A DNA stretch of 32,662 nt from Nocardia tenerifensis NBRC 101015 (GTDB lineage: Bacteria > Actinomycetota > Actinomycetes > Mycobacteriales > Mycobacteriaceae): assembly GCF_000308715.1 (NCBI RefSeq), contig NZ_BAGH01000104.1, positions 1-32,662 on the forward strand. Direction: 5' to 3'. Positions 9,220-17,053 of this stretch are shown here, one piece after another (position 1 is the stretch's first letter; the number at the start of each line of letters is the position of its first letter). The notes beneath the pieces were generated by a model. It was not told where the DNA came from. It ran no database searches and saw nothing but the letters and a program-made list of their open reading frames with translations. The translations under genes were made by a program, and so were the position numbers.

Positions 9220-9672
9220 CTACAGCGGCACCGGTCGCTCGTGGACCACGTGCTTCATCACCAGCGTCGACGTCAGATGCTGCACTCCGGGGAGCGTGGC
9301 CAGCTTCTCGTCGTAAAGCTGTTGGAACGCGGGGAGATCCGCCGCGACGACGCGCAGCAGGAAGTCCGGATCGCCGAATAGGCGCTGCGCCTGCACTACG
9401 TTCGGGATCTCCGCCACGGCCTGCTCGAACGCGGCCACGGTCGTGCGATCCTCCTGCCGCATCGTCACGAAGACCAGCGCTTCGAACGTCAGGCCGACGG
9501 CCGCGGCGTCGACGAGCGCGCGGTAGCCGCGTATCACTCCCGACCTCTCCAATTCCCGCAGCCGGCGGTGGCACGGGGACAGGCTCAGCCGTACCCGGGC
9601 GGCGAGTTCGGTGATGGTGAGCCGGCCGTCTCGCTGTAGTTCGGCAAGAATCTTCCGGTCGACGCGATCCAT
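9220..9672 (-). CDS. Lrp/AsnC family transcriptional regulator
   Basis: The 150-residue protein has an N-terminal winged helix-turn-helix (DRVDRKILAELQRDGRLTITELAARVRLSLSPCHRRLRELE) and a C-terminal RAM/AsnC ligand-binding domain with the GDPDFLLRV signature. Such proteins form octamers that sense amino acids. The start at 9672 gives the family's typical DxxDRKIL opening and has AAGGA eight bases upstream, so the longer frame to 9723 is rejected. It is divergent from a LysE-type exporter across 110 bases. This is a classic arrangement in which the regulator controls amino-acid efflux, so the exporter is its most likely target. Confidence 0.92.
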   Translation of the reverse strand: MDRVDRKILAELQRDGRLTITELAARVRLSLSPCHRRLRELERSGVIRGYRALVDAAAVGLTFEALVFVTMRQEDRTTVAAFEQAVAEIPNVVQAQRLFGDPDFLLRVVAADLPAFQQLYDEKLATLPGVQHLTSTLVMKHVVHERPVPL

Positions 9673-9782
9673 GGGGGAGATCCTTCCACAAATGGGCGCT
9701 GAACTGCGAATACTTGGAATCAACTGCTAGCTGCTCCCGCCTATCCTTCCCACGGGTAGTCGAGTGAAGGGAGCAGTGCCGC

Positions 9783-10400
9783 ATGGCCCTCGGGTATATC
9801 GCCGCGTTCTGGACGGTGTCGGTCCTGTTGATCCTCGTGCCCGGCGCGGACTGGGCGTACGCGATCACCGCCGGCCTGCGGGAACGATCGGTGGTGCCCG
9901 CCGTCGGGGGACTGCTGCTGGGGTATGTCGCGTTGACTGCGGTGGTCGCCGCGGGCGTCGCGGCGGTGGTGGACCGCAATCCCAGTGTGCTGACGGCGCT
10001 TACGGTGTTCGGTGGGGTGTATCTGATGTGGCTCGGCGGGACCACGCTCGCGACGGCGAGTACGCTGGCCGCTATGCCGGGGGAGGCCGAGCCCGCGCCG
10101 TGGGGGGCCAGCGTCCTGCGGGGCATCGGCATCAGCGGGCTGAATCCCAAGGCGCTGCTGCTGTTTCTCGCGCTGCTTCCGCAGTTCACCGATCGCACCG
10201 GCTCGTGGCCGCTCGCGGCCCAGATCGGCACCCTCGGGCTGATCCACACGCTCAGCTGCGCGGCGATTTATCTGTGCGTCGGCGTGCTGGCCCGTACCGT
10301 GCTGCGGGCCCGGCCCTCGGCTGCCCGGCTCGTCACGCGGGTGTCCGGGGTCGCCATGATCGTCATCGGCATATTGCTGCTGGTAGAACGCGTACTGTGA
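9783..10400 (+). CDS. LysE/RhtB family amino-acid exporter
   Basis: The 205-residue integral membrane protein has about six hydrophobic segments and the LysE-superfamily hallmarks: an N-terminal LVPGADWAYAI (family PGPxxxxV/I region), GGVYLMWLGG after the third helix, and GISGLNPKALLLFLALLPQF (family N-PKxxLFFxxxxPQF) in the middle. These proteins export amino acids or analogues using the proton gradient. AGGGAG lies about nine bases before the ATG. The substrate cannot be told from sequence. The divergent Lrp gene suggests induction by an amino acid. Confidence 0.92.
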   Translation: MALGYIAAFWTVSVLLILVPGADWAYAITAGLRERSVVPAVGGLLLGYVALTAVVAAGVAAVVDRNPSVLTALTVFGGVYLMWLGGTTLATASTLAAMPGEAEPAPWGASVLRGIGISGLNPKALLLFLALLPQFTDRTGSWPLAAQIGTLGLIHTLSCAAIYLCVGVLARTVLRARPSAARLVTRVSGVAMIVIGILLLVERVL

Positions 10401-10834
10401 GTTGGCTTTTCGACGGGGCTGGTGCCGCTGGCCTCGCGGTATGAGCCGAGTTTTCCGAGACCGATCTCGTTGGCCGGCCTACGCCAGTGCGCTTGTCGTG
10501 GGTCGAAGACGGTTCGGTCTGGGATGCCGCCGACACAGGGAACACCGCTCGGCGAAAGTCATCGGCGAATATTTGTAACGAATCCCGTCCTCCCCGCGAT
10601 GCATGTGTCGAGGAGCTGCTGTTGGTCACCGCACCCACTGGAGTCGCGGGGACCGGTTTCTCCGGTAGGTAGAAGAAGTGGATCGCGGGTGAACACCTGC
10701 AGGCACTCGCGGCCCATGCGATTCCCACTGCCCCGAGATCGACCCCGATGTCGAGCTCGGGGCAGTTCCATGTCCGGGTGTCGGCGGGCTCGTACCGACG
10801 TGAACTAATCGCCCAGGTGGTCTACCGGACGCCT
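10401..10834. other. Gene-free stretch between LysE and the EspG cassette
   Basis: Short frames on both strands have no recognisable domain or good start signal. The only structure I see is the hairpin at 10727-10766. Decayed coding sequence cannot be ruled out. Confidence 0.4.
10727..10766 (-). terminator. Hairpin downstream of the EspG cassette
   Basis: ACTGCCCCGAG (10727-10737) pairs perfectly with CTCGGGGCAGT (10756-10766) around an 18-base loop. It lies about 70 bases past the EspG-like stop codon on that gene's strand. There is no T-run. Confidence 0.4.
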
Positions 10835-11614
10835 TCACCACGTGGTGTTGTTCTGCTCGGTTTCCATGCGGTAGTGGCGGTGGGTCAGGTCCACCAGGCG
10901 GGCTATCTCGTTGGTCATGGCGGTGGGACTCATGGGGGTGGCGACTATCGGGTCGCCGGACTTGATGTAGTAGCGACCGTCGTCCGCGTAGTCGGCCCAG
11001 AGGAAGCCGCGGCCGTCGTTGGTCGGCCTGGAATCCATTGCCGGGCCCGGGAATACGGTGATCTCGCCGACGGCGGTGCGGTCGCGCTTGAACATTCGGC
11101 TCAGTTGTTCGTTGATGCTCAGTTCGTTGGGGCGACGGCTGTAGCGTTGACGGTCGGTGGCGATTTCCTCTCGGCGGAAACTGACGGCTGGTCGACTGCC
11201 CGCCGGTGTCTTCGGCAGCGCCGCCACCGCGGCGGCGGCCACTTCGTTCGGCGCGCACAGGCCTATGATCACGTCGCCGCCGGTGTCCTCGGCGGTGCCG
11301 GGCAGCTGAACGAGGGTGGCGCCGGAGCCATTTCGAACCGCGCCGTGGAACCGGAAAACGGTGGTCAATCCGGAGCCTCCGAAACCCTTTGACTCGACGC
11401 GCGTTTCGGGTTCCAGCAGCGTCGACAGGGCGAGTTCCAGATTCTCGGAATACTGACCGAGTAGTGACTGAATGGCGGCCTCGCGTTGCCGCACAAGGTC
11501 TTCCCAGTCGACGGCCGTCGTCGGGCGGAACGCCAGCGGGTACGGGAGGCGATCGCGGCCGTACGCCGACCAGAGGATGTCGAACTCCTGGCCGGTGAAC
11601 CGCCAACCGCGCAC
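10835..11614 (-). CDS. EspG-like ESX secretion-associated chaperone
   Basis: The 259-residue protein opens with WRFTGQEFDILWSAYGRDRLPYPL, the pattern of EspG-family N-termini (W-x-L/F-T-x2-E-F-x2-L/A-W). It ends with a region (GRGFLWADYADDGRYYI ... MTNEIARLVDLTHRH) that fits the C-terminal sheet and helix. EspG proteins are cytosolic chaperones that bind the tip of PPE-family proteins and hand them to a type VII (ESX) system. It starts with GTG two bases after the stop of the PPE-like gene, so translation is likely coupled and the PPE-like protein is its probable client. It is the last gene of the cassette. Confidence 0.78.
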   Translation of the reverse strand: MRGWRFTGQEFDILWSAYGRDRLPYPLAFRPTTAVDWEDLVRQREAAIQSLLGQYSENLELALSTLLEPETRVESKGFGGSGLTTVFRFHGAVRNGSGATLVQLPGTAEDTGGDVIIGLCAPNEVAAAAVAALPKTPAGSRPAVSFRREEIATDRQRYSRRPNELSINEQLSRMFKRDRTAVGEITVFPGPAMDSRPTNDGRGFLWADYADDGRYYIKSGDPIVATPMSPTAMTNEIARLVDLTHRHYRMETEQNNTTW

Positions 11615-11616
11615 GC

Positions 11617-12927
11617 TCAGTTTTCCCCGATCACCGGGGGGACCGCCTTGTCCGGCTCGCCGAGTAGCTCTTCGGACCAGTCCCGGATCAGGTAGTCCTT
11701 GGTCTGGTGGGTGCGTTCCTCGTCGTCCCTCTTGGCGGGCGCGCCGCCCATCGGCGTACCGCTCGTACCAGCTCGGCCCATGGTGCTGGTGCTGGAGCGG
11801 GCGGCCAGTGGGGTAGCGGTTCCTGGCTGTTGCGGGGTGCCTGGGATGCTGCGGCCTGGGCTCGGCGTGCCGGGAGAGCCTGGTGTGCTTGGCCTTCCGG
11901 GACGGCCGGGACTGGTCGTTGTGCCGGGCGAGCGAGTCGTCGGGCTGCCGGGAGTCGTGCTGCGGCTGGGCACCGGAGTCGCCGGAGTTGTCGTGCTCGG
12001 GGAGCTCGAGTTCGTCGTGCCAGCCGGGGTGTTGGTCGGCGTCGACGCGGGATTGTTCGACTGAGGGGTGGATTGTGGTGTCGTCGTGCTGGACGGGGTG
12101 GTCTGCGGGTTGTCGGCGGCAGGTTGGGTCGCCGAGTTCGGATCCTGATTCGAGTCGACGGGCTTCTGCTCGGTCGGCGTCGAGGCCTCCTGCTTGGGCT
12201 GGTCGCCTGTGCCGGACTGAATCGATGCGCCGGGCGAAGGTGATAGGGGACCTACCGGTGGGACCGGGTTACTCACCATCATTGGGCTGTTCGGGATGAT
12301 AGGAACCCCATTATCGGTTTGGTTCGCGACCTGCCAGTACACCGTGCGCAGCACCCGCCGAGCCTCGTTCGTCGCTTCGGTTTGGGTGTGATCGCTGACC
12401 TTCAGCACGCCTTCGCTAGGCAGGGTTTTGCCACGCAGATCGGGGCTGCTGTCGCCGGCGCGAGGCATCAGGGCTTGGGTTTGATGCAGGCCGGTGTAGA
12501 GCTCGTTGAGTTTCACCGAGATGAGTTCGGTGGCGAGAGTCAGTTGTTGCGATTGATTGACATAGTTCGTGACCGATTCAATTGCTTGATCCGCAGCTAG
12601 GCCTTCCCAACCGTGGGTGACTGTGGCTCTGATGGCGTCACCGAAGGCGTGGGACTTATCGCGGAACGCAGCGCTGACGTTCTGCCACATCTGCGAGGCA
12701 TCCCAGGCCTGGCTGGGCTTCATCGCTTCGACCTTGCTGATCAGATCCTGGAGTGTTCCGGTCTCGATGGCGAACAGGTCTTCGCCGGGGTTGGTGATCG
12801 ACGGCGGGTCGTAGCCTTGTTCGAGCTCTTGGGCGAGCTTGCCCCGGTGCCAGTAGATCGCCGTGCGATCGTCGTTCCACTGCTGCTGGGCAGCGATGAT
12901 TCGTGCTTGATAGTCGTCCTGACTCAT
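11617..12927 (-). CDS. PPE-like ESX substrate with Pro/Thr/Ser-rich C-terminal tail
   Basis: The 436-residue protein has two parts. Residues 1 to about 165 are helical, with a WEG turn (HGWEGLAADQAIESV) between long amphipathic helices, as in PPE/WXG100-type substrates. A short middle region (about 165-230) follows. The rest is low-complexity, rich in Pro, Thr, Ser, Gly and Gln, with runs such as TPGSPGTPSPG. There is no signal peptide, which fits type VII export in a folded complex. The tail could span or decorate the cell wall. The ATG overlaps the previous stop (ATGA) and GAGG lies seven bases upstream. Assignment to PPE proper is tentative because the N-terminal Pro-Pro-Glu is absent. Confidence 0.65.
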   Translation of the reverse strand: MSQDDYQARIIAAQQQWNDDRTAIYWHRGKLAQELEQGYDPPSITNPGEDLFAIETGTLQDLISKVEAMKPSQAWDASQMWQNVSAAFRDKSHAFGDAIRATVTHGWEGLAADQAIESVTNYVNQSQQLTLATELISVKLNELYTGLHQTQALMPRAGDSSPDLRGKTLPSEGVLKVSDHTQTEATNEARRVLRTVYWQVANQTDNGVPIIPNSPMMVSNPVPPVGPLSPSPGASIQSGTGDQPKQEASTPTEQKPVDSNQDPNSATQPAADNPQTTPSSTTTPQSTPQSNNPASTPTNTPAGTTNSSSPSTTTPATPVPSRSTTPGSPTTRSPGTTTSPGRPGRPSTPGSPGTPSPGRSIPGTPQQPGTATPLAARSSTSTMGRAGTSGTPMGGAPAKRDDEERTHQTKDYLIRDWSEELLGEPDKAVPPVIGEN

Positions 12928-13313
12928 GAGCCGACCTCAGGGACGTGTAGTGCCGCGATATCTTGACGGTTGGCCGCGTCGACCGCATGGTAGTTCTCGA
13001 TGGCTTTGGCGAAGACCTGGCGCATCAGCAGTACTTCTTCGATGTGGGTCTCTAGTGATCCCTGTAGTGAGGTGTCGCCATCTCTGCCCTTTAGCGAGAA
13101 CTTTCGCTCCAAGATTGGACCTGATGGCATACCGCCGAAACCCGAAAGTTGTTGAATCTGCCGGGTGGAGTCACGGATACCATCGAGGTCGTCCAGGTAA
13201 GCCTCGCACTTCGCGTCCAAGTCCTTACCCACCTCCGGACTCAACTTGAGCTCACCTGCGTTGGCCCGGTCGAGTAGCTGGCGCCAGTTCGATTGTCCAG
13301 CAGCCGATTCCAT
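12924..13313 (-). CDS. WXG100/ESAT-6-like helical protein of the ESX cassette
   Basis: This 129-residue protein has no signal peptide and is predicted to be largely helical (KLSPEVGKDLDAKCEAYLDDLDGIRDSTRQIQQL, then SLETHIEEVLLMRQVFAKAIENYHAVDAANRQDIAAL). A Gly/Pro-containing turn region (SGFGGMPSG) separates the two helical halves. Size and layout fit small PE/WXG100-type partners of PPE-like proteins, although no clean W-x-G motif is seen. It begins three bases after the lipoprotein stop, with GGAGGGA eight bases upstream, and overlaps the PPE-like gene by four bases. An obligate heterodimer with that protein is a reasonable inference, not something seen. Confidence 0.6.
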   Translation of the reverse strand: MESAAGQSNWRQLLDRANAGELKLSPEVGKDLDAKCEAYLDDLDGIRDSTRQIQQLSGFGGMPSGPILERKFSLKGRDGDTSLQGSLETHIEEVLLMRQVFAKAIENYHAVDAANRQDIAALHVPEVGS

Positions 13314-13316
13314 TGT

Positions 13317-13916
13317 TCAGTTCCCTCCGCCAGGCAGATACTTTGCAAAATCGTTGGCATGTCGAACTGCCTGCTCACACGGGTCACCTAGTTTGCCGAC
13401 GGAATACCGGGTGGTGACCAGGAAACCAACAGTTCCGTTAGCTCTTCCCTGGGGGACCTCGACAGCTACACCGCAATCGAGGCGCTTTTCATCACCGACA
13501 AACAAGTACTGCAGCGCCGGTCGTCCTTCAATCGTCAGGGGTGTAAAGCTTTCGAAGTCTCGACGCTGTTGAAACTGTTGGAGCGAGGGTTCACCGGAGA
13601 GCAATGCGAGGGTGTACCAGCGGGCGGACGACCTCCAGCTGCAAACCTTCCAGCCAGCTGCGTCTATCCCCGCGACATCCTTCGTCCGCGTCTCCGGACT
13701 GAGCCCCCCACCCCGCAACGCATCATCCGGCAACGCCGTACACGGATCCCAAATCGCTGCATCAGGATCCTTGGCCCCCGACGGCTTGACACTCACACTC
13801 GTAGTCCCACTTGGACTTACACCCGTAGGCGCCCCATCCGTCGAACCCCCACACCCGCCCAGGACCAACACAGCCCCCACCGCAGCAACCCACCGCACCC
13901 CGCGACCGCCGACCAT
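13317..13916 (-). CDS. DUF3558-type lipoprotein
   Basis: From ATG 13916 the product has 199 residues: a basic start, a hydrophobic stretch WVAAVGAVLVL and the lipobox LGGC, then a Ser/Thr/Gly linker. The mature domain has WDPCTALPDDAL near its start and WKVCSW further on, the pattern of DUF3558 lipoproteins of mycolate actinomycetes. AGGGGA upstream of this ATG supports the start over the 20-residue-longer frame. The function of DUF3558 proteins is unknown. Here it heads a cassette with PPE-like and EspG-like genes, suggesting a cell-envelope role linked to ESX export. Confidence 0.8.
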   Translation of the reverse strand: MVGGRGVRWVAAVGAVLVLGGCGGSTDGAPTGVSPSGTTSVSVKPSGAKDPDAAIWDPCTALPDDALRGGGLSPETRTKDVAGIDAAGWKVCSWRSSARWYTLALLSGEPSLQQFQQRRDFESFTPLTIEGRPALQYLFVGDEKRLDCGVAVEVPQGRANGTVGFLVTTRYSVGKLGDPCEQAVRHANDFAKYLPGGGN

Positions 13917-14062
13917 GCGTTCCCCTAACCGCCGCTGCTCGAACCCACTATGGATACGCCCCGCTGCCCGGCCCATTACCTGCGCAAACGGTACCGCCGA
14001 CCACTCGACCCCCGCAAGGACATCGGCCGATCACGACAAGTCGGTAGCCTCGAGCGGCCCGC

Positions 14063-14875
14063 TCACCCCCGCTGCGCCCCCAGCAACGTGTCATGCATGG
14101 GCCGGGGCCGATCCGGATTCTCCCGGATATGCTCGGTGGCCCGCGTGATCGCCTGGCTGTACCGCGCGCTCGCCGCATTGTGGGTCAGCAAGGCCACGCC
14201 GATCATCATCGGCGCGACCGCGTGCACTCCCGCGTCGAACCACCGCGCGTCGCGCACGTGGGGGTACGTGTTCAATCCGACCGTCAGTGCCAGCAGCACG
14301 ATTTCGGCGGTGACGACCTGGGTGCGGCTGTTGAGCACGCCCCACTCGGCCAGCTTGGTCGTGCCGATCATGATGATCACCAGGCAGACGCTGATCATCG
14401 CCTCGACCAGGTAGCTGAACCAGTAGAGCGGATCGGTGACGCCGTCGGGGGCGATGTTGTGCTGCACGTTGACCGCCGACCACAGCATGCCCGCGATCAC
14501 CACGCCGGCCAGCGCGCGCAGCGACCAGGCGCGGTGTCGGTACAGCGAGGCGAGCTGGGCGTGCGGGCTGGATTCGCGGCGCTGAGAGGCGATGGCCTTG
14601 CGCGCCATGAGCAGGTCGCGGATGTCGGCCTTCTCGATGGCCTCCTTCGTCTGCCTGGCGCGGTCGGCGGCGGCGGAGACGGCCTGGGCGTACTTCCAGC
14701 GCTGCCCGCGGTCCTGGGTGCGGATGCGCTCGGCCAGTTCGCGTTCGGCCTCCAGCTCGTCCTCGGCCAGGACCTCGGTCAGCGCGGGATCGAACTGGTA
14801 GGCCATGCGGCCACGGGCCCGCTCGACCCGCTGTGCCAGCTGCGTGACGTCGTCGAAGGGGTGTTCCTCGGGCAT
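14063..14875 (-). CDS. Four-helix membrane protein resembling DUF2637/SpdB-type proteins
   Basis: The 270-residue protein has a charged, probably coiled-coil N-terminal half (TQLAQRVERARGRMAYQF, ELEAERELAERIRTQDRGQ). Four hydrophobic segments follow, around LRALAGVVIAGMLWSAVNV, FSYLVEAMISVCLVIIMIG, VVTAEIVLLALTVGLNTYP and AGVHAVAPMMIGVALLTHN, and then a short basic tail. This layout recalls DUF2637/SpdB membrane proteins of actinobacterial plasmids and integrative elements, which act in conjugal spreading, but no replication, integrase or Tra gene is nearby. ATG 14875 with GGAG upstream is chosen over a TTG at 14914. It is on the same strand as the ESX cassette, 146 bases upstream of it, so a link with that cassette is possible. 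Confidence 0.5.
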   Translation of the reverse strand: MPEEHPFDDVTQLAQRVERARGRMAYQFDPALTEVLAEDELEAERELAERIRTQDRGQRWKYAQAVSAAADRARQTKEAIEKADIRDLLMARKAIASQRRESSPHAQLASLYRHRAWSLRALAGVVIAGMLWSAVNVQHNIAPDGVTDPLYWFSYLVEAMISVCLVIIMIGTTKLAEWGVLNSRTQVVTAEIVLLALTVGLNTYPHVRDARWFDAGVHAVAPMMIGVALLTHNAASARYSQAITRATEHIRENPDRPRPMHDTLLGAQRG

Positions 14876-15066
14876 GCTGCTCCAAAAGTGGATGGGCTGA
14901 ACGGAACTCGACAAATCGGGAGATGCCGGGCTGCCCGATCACCGGGAGCTGGGTAGTAGCTCGCTGCGAGGGTAACGGACAGGCGGCATCGACGCCTACT
15001 CTTCATAGTCGATTCCGCGTGCCGAGGACACGCTCGAGCGCTATCCGCGCCGAAAAACCCGGCGAG

Positions 15067-15444
15067 TCACTCCGGTTCGACGACCATGTCTTCCTGACTC
15101 CAGAAGGCGCGCATGCGGGTGATCTTGCCCGTGTCGTCGAACTCCATGACGTCGATGGGGGTCAGGGTGAACCGCTGTCCGGCGACCCGGGTGACGACGG
15201 TGAACATGAAGGCCGCCTCGTTGCCCGCGATGCGCACGGTCTCCGGCCGCAGCTCGGTCTCCCGGTCGAGCGCGGCGAGCACGTCGTAGAACTCGCGGAT
15301 GGCGGCGTGACCGTGCCGCACGGGGGTGCCGACGGGATCCTCGACGGTGGCGTCGGGCGCGTAGAGCTCGACGACCGCCTCGGTCGGGCCGGAGCCGACC
15401 AGCTTGACGTACTGCTCGACCACATCGCGGATCTGCTTGGTCAT
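15067..15444 (-). CDS. Steroid delta-isomerase (ketosteroid isomerase)
   Basis: The protein has 125 residues, matching classical bacterial ketosteroid isomerases. By alignment from memory with the Comamonas enzyme, all three catalytic residues are present: Tyr12 (VEQYVKLV; Tyr14 there), Asp36 in the hallmark ATVEDPVG (Asp38), and Asp98 in TPIDVMEF (Asp99). It moves the double bond of 3-oxo-delta5 steroids to delta4 through a dienolate, in sterol catabolism. ATG 15444 is fixed by AGGAG six bases upstream, and the longer frame to 15513 would read through the operator. Just upstream lies a KstR-type site, consistent with a place in the cholesterol regulon. A generic SnoaL-like role is less likely given the intact active site. 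Confidence 0.85.
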   Translation of the reverse strand: MTKQIRDVVEQYVKLVGSGPTEAVVELYAPDATVEDPVGTPVRHGHAAIREFYDVLAALDRETELRPETVRIAGNEAAFMFTVVTRVAGQRFTLTPIDVMEFDDTGKITRMRAFWSQEDMVVEPE

Positions 15445-15461
15445 CGAAACTCCTGCCGAAG

Positions 15462-15475
15462 TGAAACGTGTTCTA
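15462..15475. promoter_or_regulatory. KstR-type operator upstream of the ketosteroid isomerase
   Basis: TGAAACGTGTTCTA matches TnnAACnnGTTnnA, the published KstR consensus, at every fixed position. It begins 18 bases upstream of the isomerase ATG, where a bound repressor would block the promoter. It is nested in a longer inverted repeat (TGCCGAA ... TTCGGCA). Confidence 0.7.
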
Positions 15476-15513
15476 GTTCGGCAGAGTAGCAGCACAGCCG
15501 CGGGGGCGGTCAA

Positions 15514-15972
15514 GGATCGGTTCGCGCTGTCGTAGCGCTGTTCACGTCGACCGAAGTGGCTCGGGCCGTGCGGAATCCCCCCGAAAGTTGGAACGCCCCC
15601 GCAGACGCTGTGCTGTTGTCGGCATCCGCGCGTCGCGGACCCGGTGACGGTCGATGATCCGATCGCGCCCGGTGCCGGGGATCGCCGTTGATCCCCCGTG
15701 GTTCGCCGTTGAACCTTTATCCCGCGCTGATGCTTTCGTAGATTCTGTCGCGTCCGCGCCGTACGGTGTTACCGGCATTTCGGTCAGCGGACCGAAAAGT
15801 CATTTCCGCCCATTTTGCCCGCCGATTACTGCGTTCGACGGCCCCCAACCAGGAAACTCATCGCTAACTCCGCCGTCCCGGCCCGGTGTGTCGGCCTTGC
15901 GCTGCCGGTGGAGTGCTGTTTACTCGGTCCGGTCAACCAGATGTTCGAGTGACGAGTGGAAGCGGAGGAGAC
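15514..15972. other. Gene-free stretch before the mIHF gene
   Basis: No frame looks coding. Two copies of CGCCGTTGA occur about 20 bases apart near 15680-15715, with no known meaning. The promoter of the mIHF gene should lie in the right part, but I cannot place it firmly. Confidence 0.4.
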
Positions 15973-16287
15973 ATGGCACTGCCTACCATGACCGCGGAGC
16001 AGCGCACTGAAGCGTTGGCCAAAGCGGCAGCGGTCCGCAAGGCGCGCTCCGAACTGATCGGCAAGGTGAAGGCGGGCAAGGTTTCGGTCGCCGACCTGTT
16101 GAAGAAGGCCGACTCCGACGAGTTGGTCAAGAAGACCAAGGTCGCCGCGGTGATCAAGGCTCTGCCCGGTGTCGGCCCGGTGAAGGCCGCCAAGTTGATG
16201 GATCAGGCGGAGATCCCGGAGGATCGCCGGATCGGCGGGCTCGGCGCACGTCAGCGCGCGGCCCTACTGGACGCCCTGAAGGACTGA
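15973..16287 (+). CDS. mihF: Integration host factor, actinobacterial mIHF type
   Basis: The 104-residue basic protein has the mIHF layout: an N-terminal helix rich in Ala, Lys and Arg (EQRTEALAKAAAVRKARSEL), then a helix-two-turn-helix (KKTKVAAVIKALPGVGPVKAAKLMDQAEI), and the conserved end RRIGGLGARQRAALLDAL. mIHF binds and bends DNA, organises the nucleoid and supports phage L5 integration. GGAGGAG just upstream supports ATG 15973, and this is also where the mature mycobacterial protein begins. The familiar neighbour gmk (guanylate kinase) does not follow. The gene stands alone, so it may be a second copy or the locus may be rearranged. Confidence 0.85.
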   Translation: MALPTMTAEQRTEALAKAAAVRKARSELIGKVKAGKVSVADLLKKADSDELVKKTKVAAVIKALPGVGPVKAAKLMDQAEIPEDRRIGGLGARQRAALLDALKD

Positions 16288-16413
16288 CAGCGACGGCTCA
16301 CGGTGTGACCGGGGAACGAAACCTCACGTCGGTGGCGCGGCTGTGTCTCGCGAGGGACCGCCTGCTCGCGGTCCTGGCCATGTAGCTCAGCCCCCAGCCG
16401 CACAGACAGTGCA

Positions 16414-16449
16414 AACGCCCCACAGCGCCTAGCCGGGCTGTGGGGCGTT
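16414..16449. terminator. Bidirectional terminator between mihF and the membrane-protein gene
   Basis: AACGCCCCACAGC (16414-16426) pairs perfectly with GCTGTGGGGCGTT (16437-16449) around a 10-base loop. It lies between two convergent genes and ends two bases from the stop codon of the minus-strand gene. Confidence 0.7.
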
Positions 16450-16450
16450 G

Positions 16451-16981
16451 TCAGCGGCGGCGACGCGGGAACTTGACGTGCACCGGCGCCGGATCCGACA
16501 GGGGAATGTCGCCGCGCGGCGGCAGCAGCAGGCAGGCGGCGCCGAGAACGAGCACCAGGGCCGCGCCGACGAGGCTGAGGGTGAAGCTGACGCCGCTCAA
16601 CGCGGCGGGCCGGTGGAAGACGTGGTAGACGAAGTGCGGCACGGCGAAGACCACCCAGCCGATGCCCGCCATCCGCGCCGCGCCGGTGCTGTTGTGCACG
16701 AGCGCCGCGATGGTCACCGCGGTGAGCGCCAGGAAGAACGCGCCGACGTCGGCAGCGAGATGATGGTTGTACGGTCCGTCGGCGGCGGTCCAGTGCATGC
16801 CGAAGCCGGGAAAGCTGGTGTACCAGGAATGTGGCGCGATCGTCGCCCACAGCCCGGTGAAGGAGCCCTGAACAGCCAAGAGCGCCAAGACGATTCGGGT
16901 GCTCATCAGGCGACGGCGGTACTGCTCGAACCGCATCCGCACGCGCAGCCCCTCCTGCGTGCCCTCCACCGAGATCCGCAT
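16451..16981 (-). CDS. Hypothetical four-helix membrane protein
   Basis: The 176-residue product has a charged cytoplasmic N-terminus (MRISVEGTQEGLRVRMRFEQYRRR). Four hydrophobic segments follow, around TRIVLALLAVQGSFTGLWA, VGAFFLALTAVTIAALV, MAGIGWVVFAVPHFVYHV and FTLSLVGAALVLVLGAACLLL, and then a basic tail. The HHLAADVGAFFLAL and VPHFVYHVFH blocks resemble small uncharacterised actinobacterial membrane proteins. I do not recognise a function. ATG 16981 has AGGGAGAG at good spacing. It lies 72 bases downstream of fdhD on the same strand and may be the last gene of that operon. Confidence 0.75.
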   Translation of the reverse strand: MRISVEGTQEGLRVRMRFEQYRRRLMSTRIVLALLAVQGSFTGLWATIAPHSWYTSFPGFGMHWTAADGPYNHHLAADVGAFFLALTAVTIAALVHNSTGAARMAGIGWVVFAVPHFVYHVFHRPAALSGVSFTLSLVGAALVLVLGAACLLLPPRGDIPLSDPAPVHVKFPRRRR

Positions 16982-17053
16982 CGGTCTCTCCCTGCCCGTC
17001 GAACCGCTCCCAGTACATGCTGTCACCGCGAAACGGGCCCCGGCAAGGGCGGA

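Noticed and set aside
10363..10728. 121-residue minus-strand frame between LysE and the EspG gene
   Set aside because: No domain, no ribosome binding site, and it runs into the end of the LysE gene; treated as non-coding.
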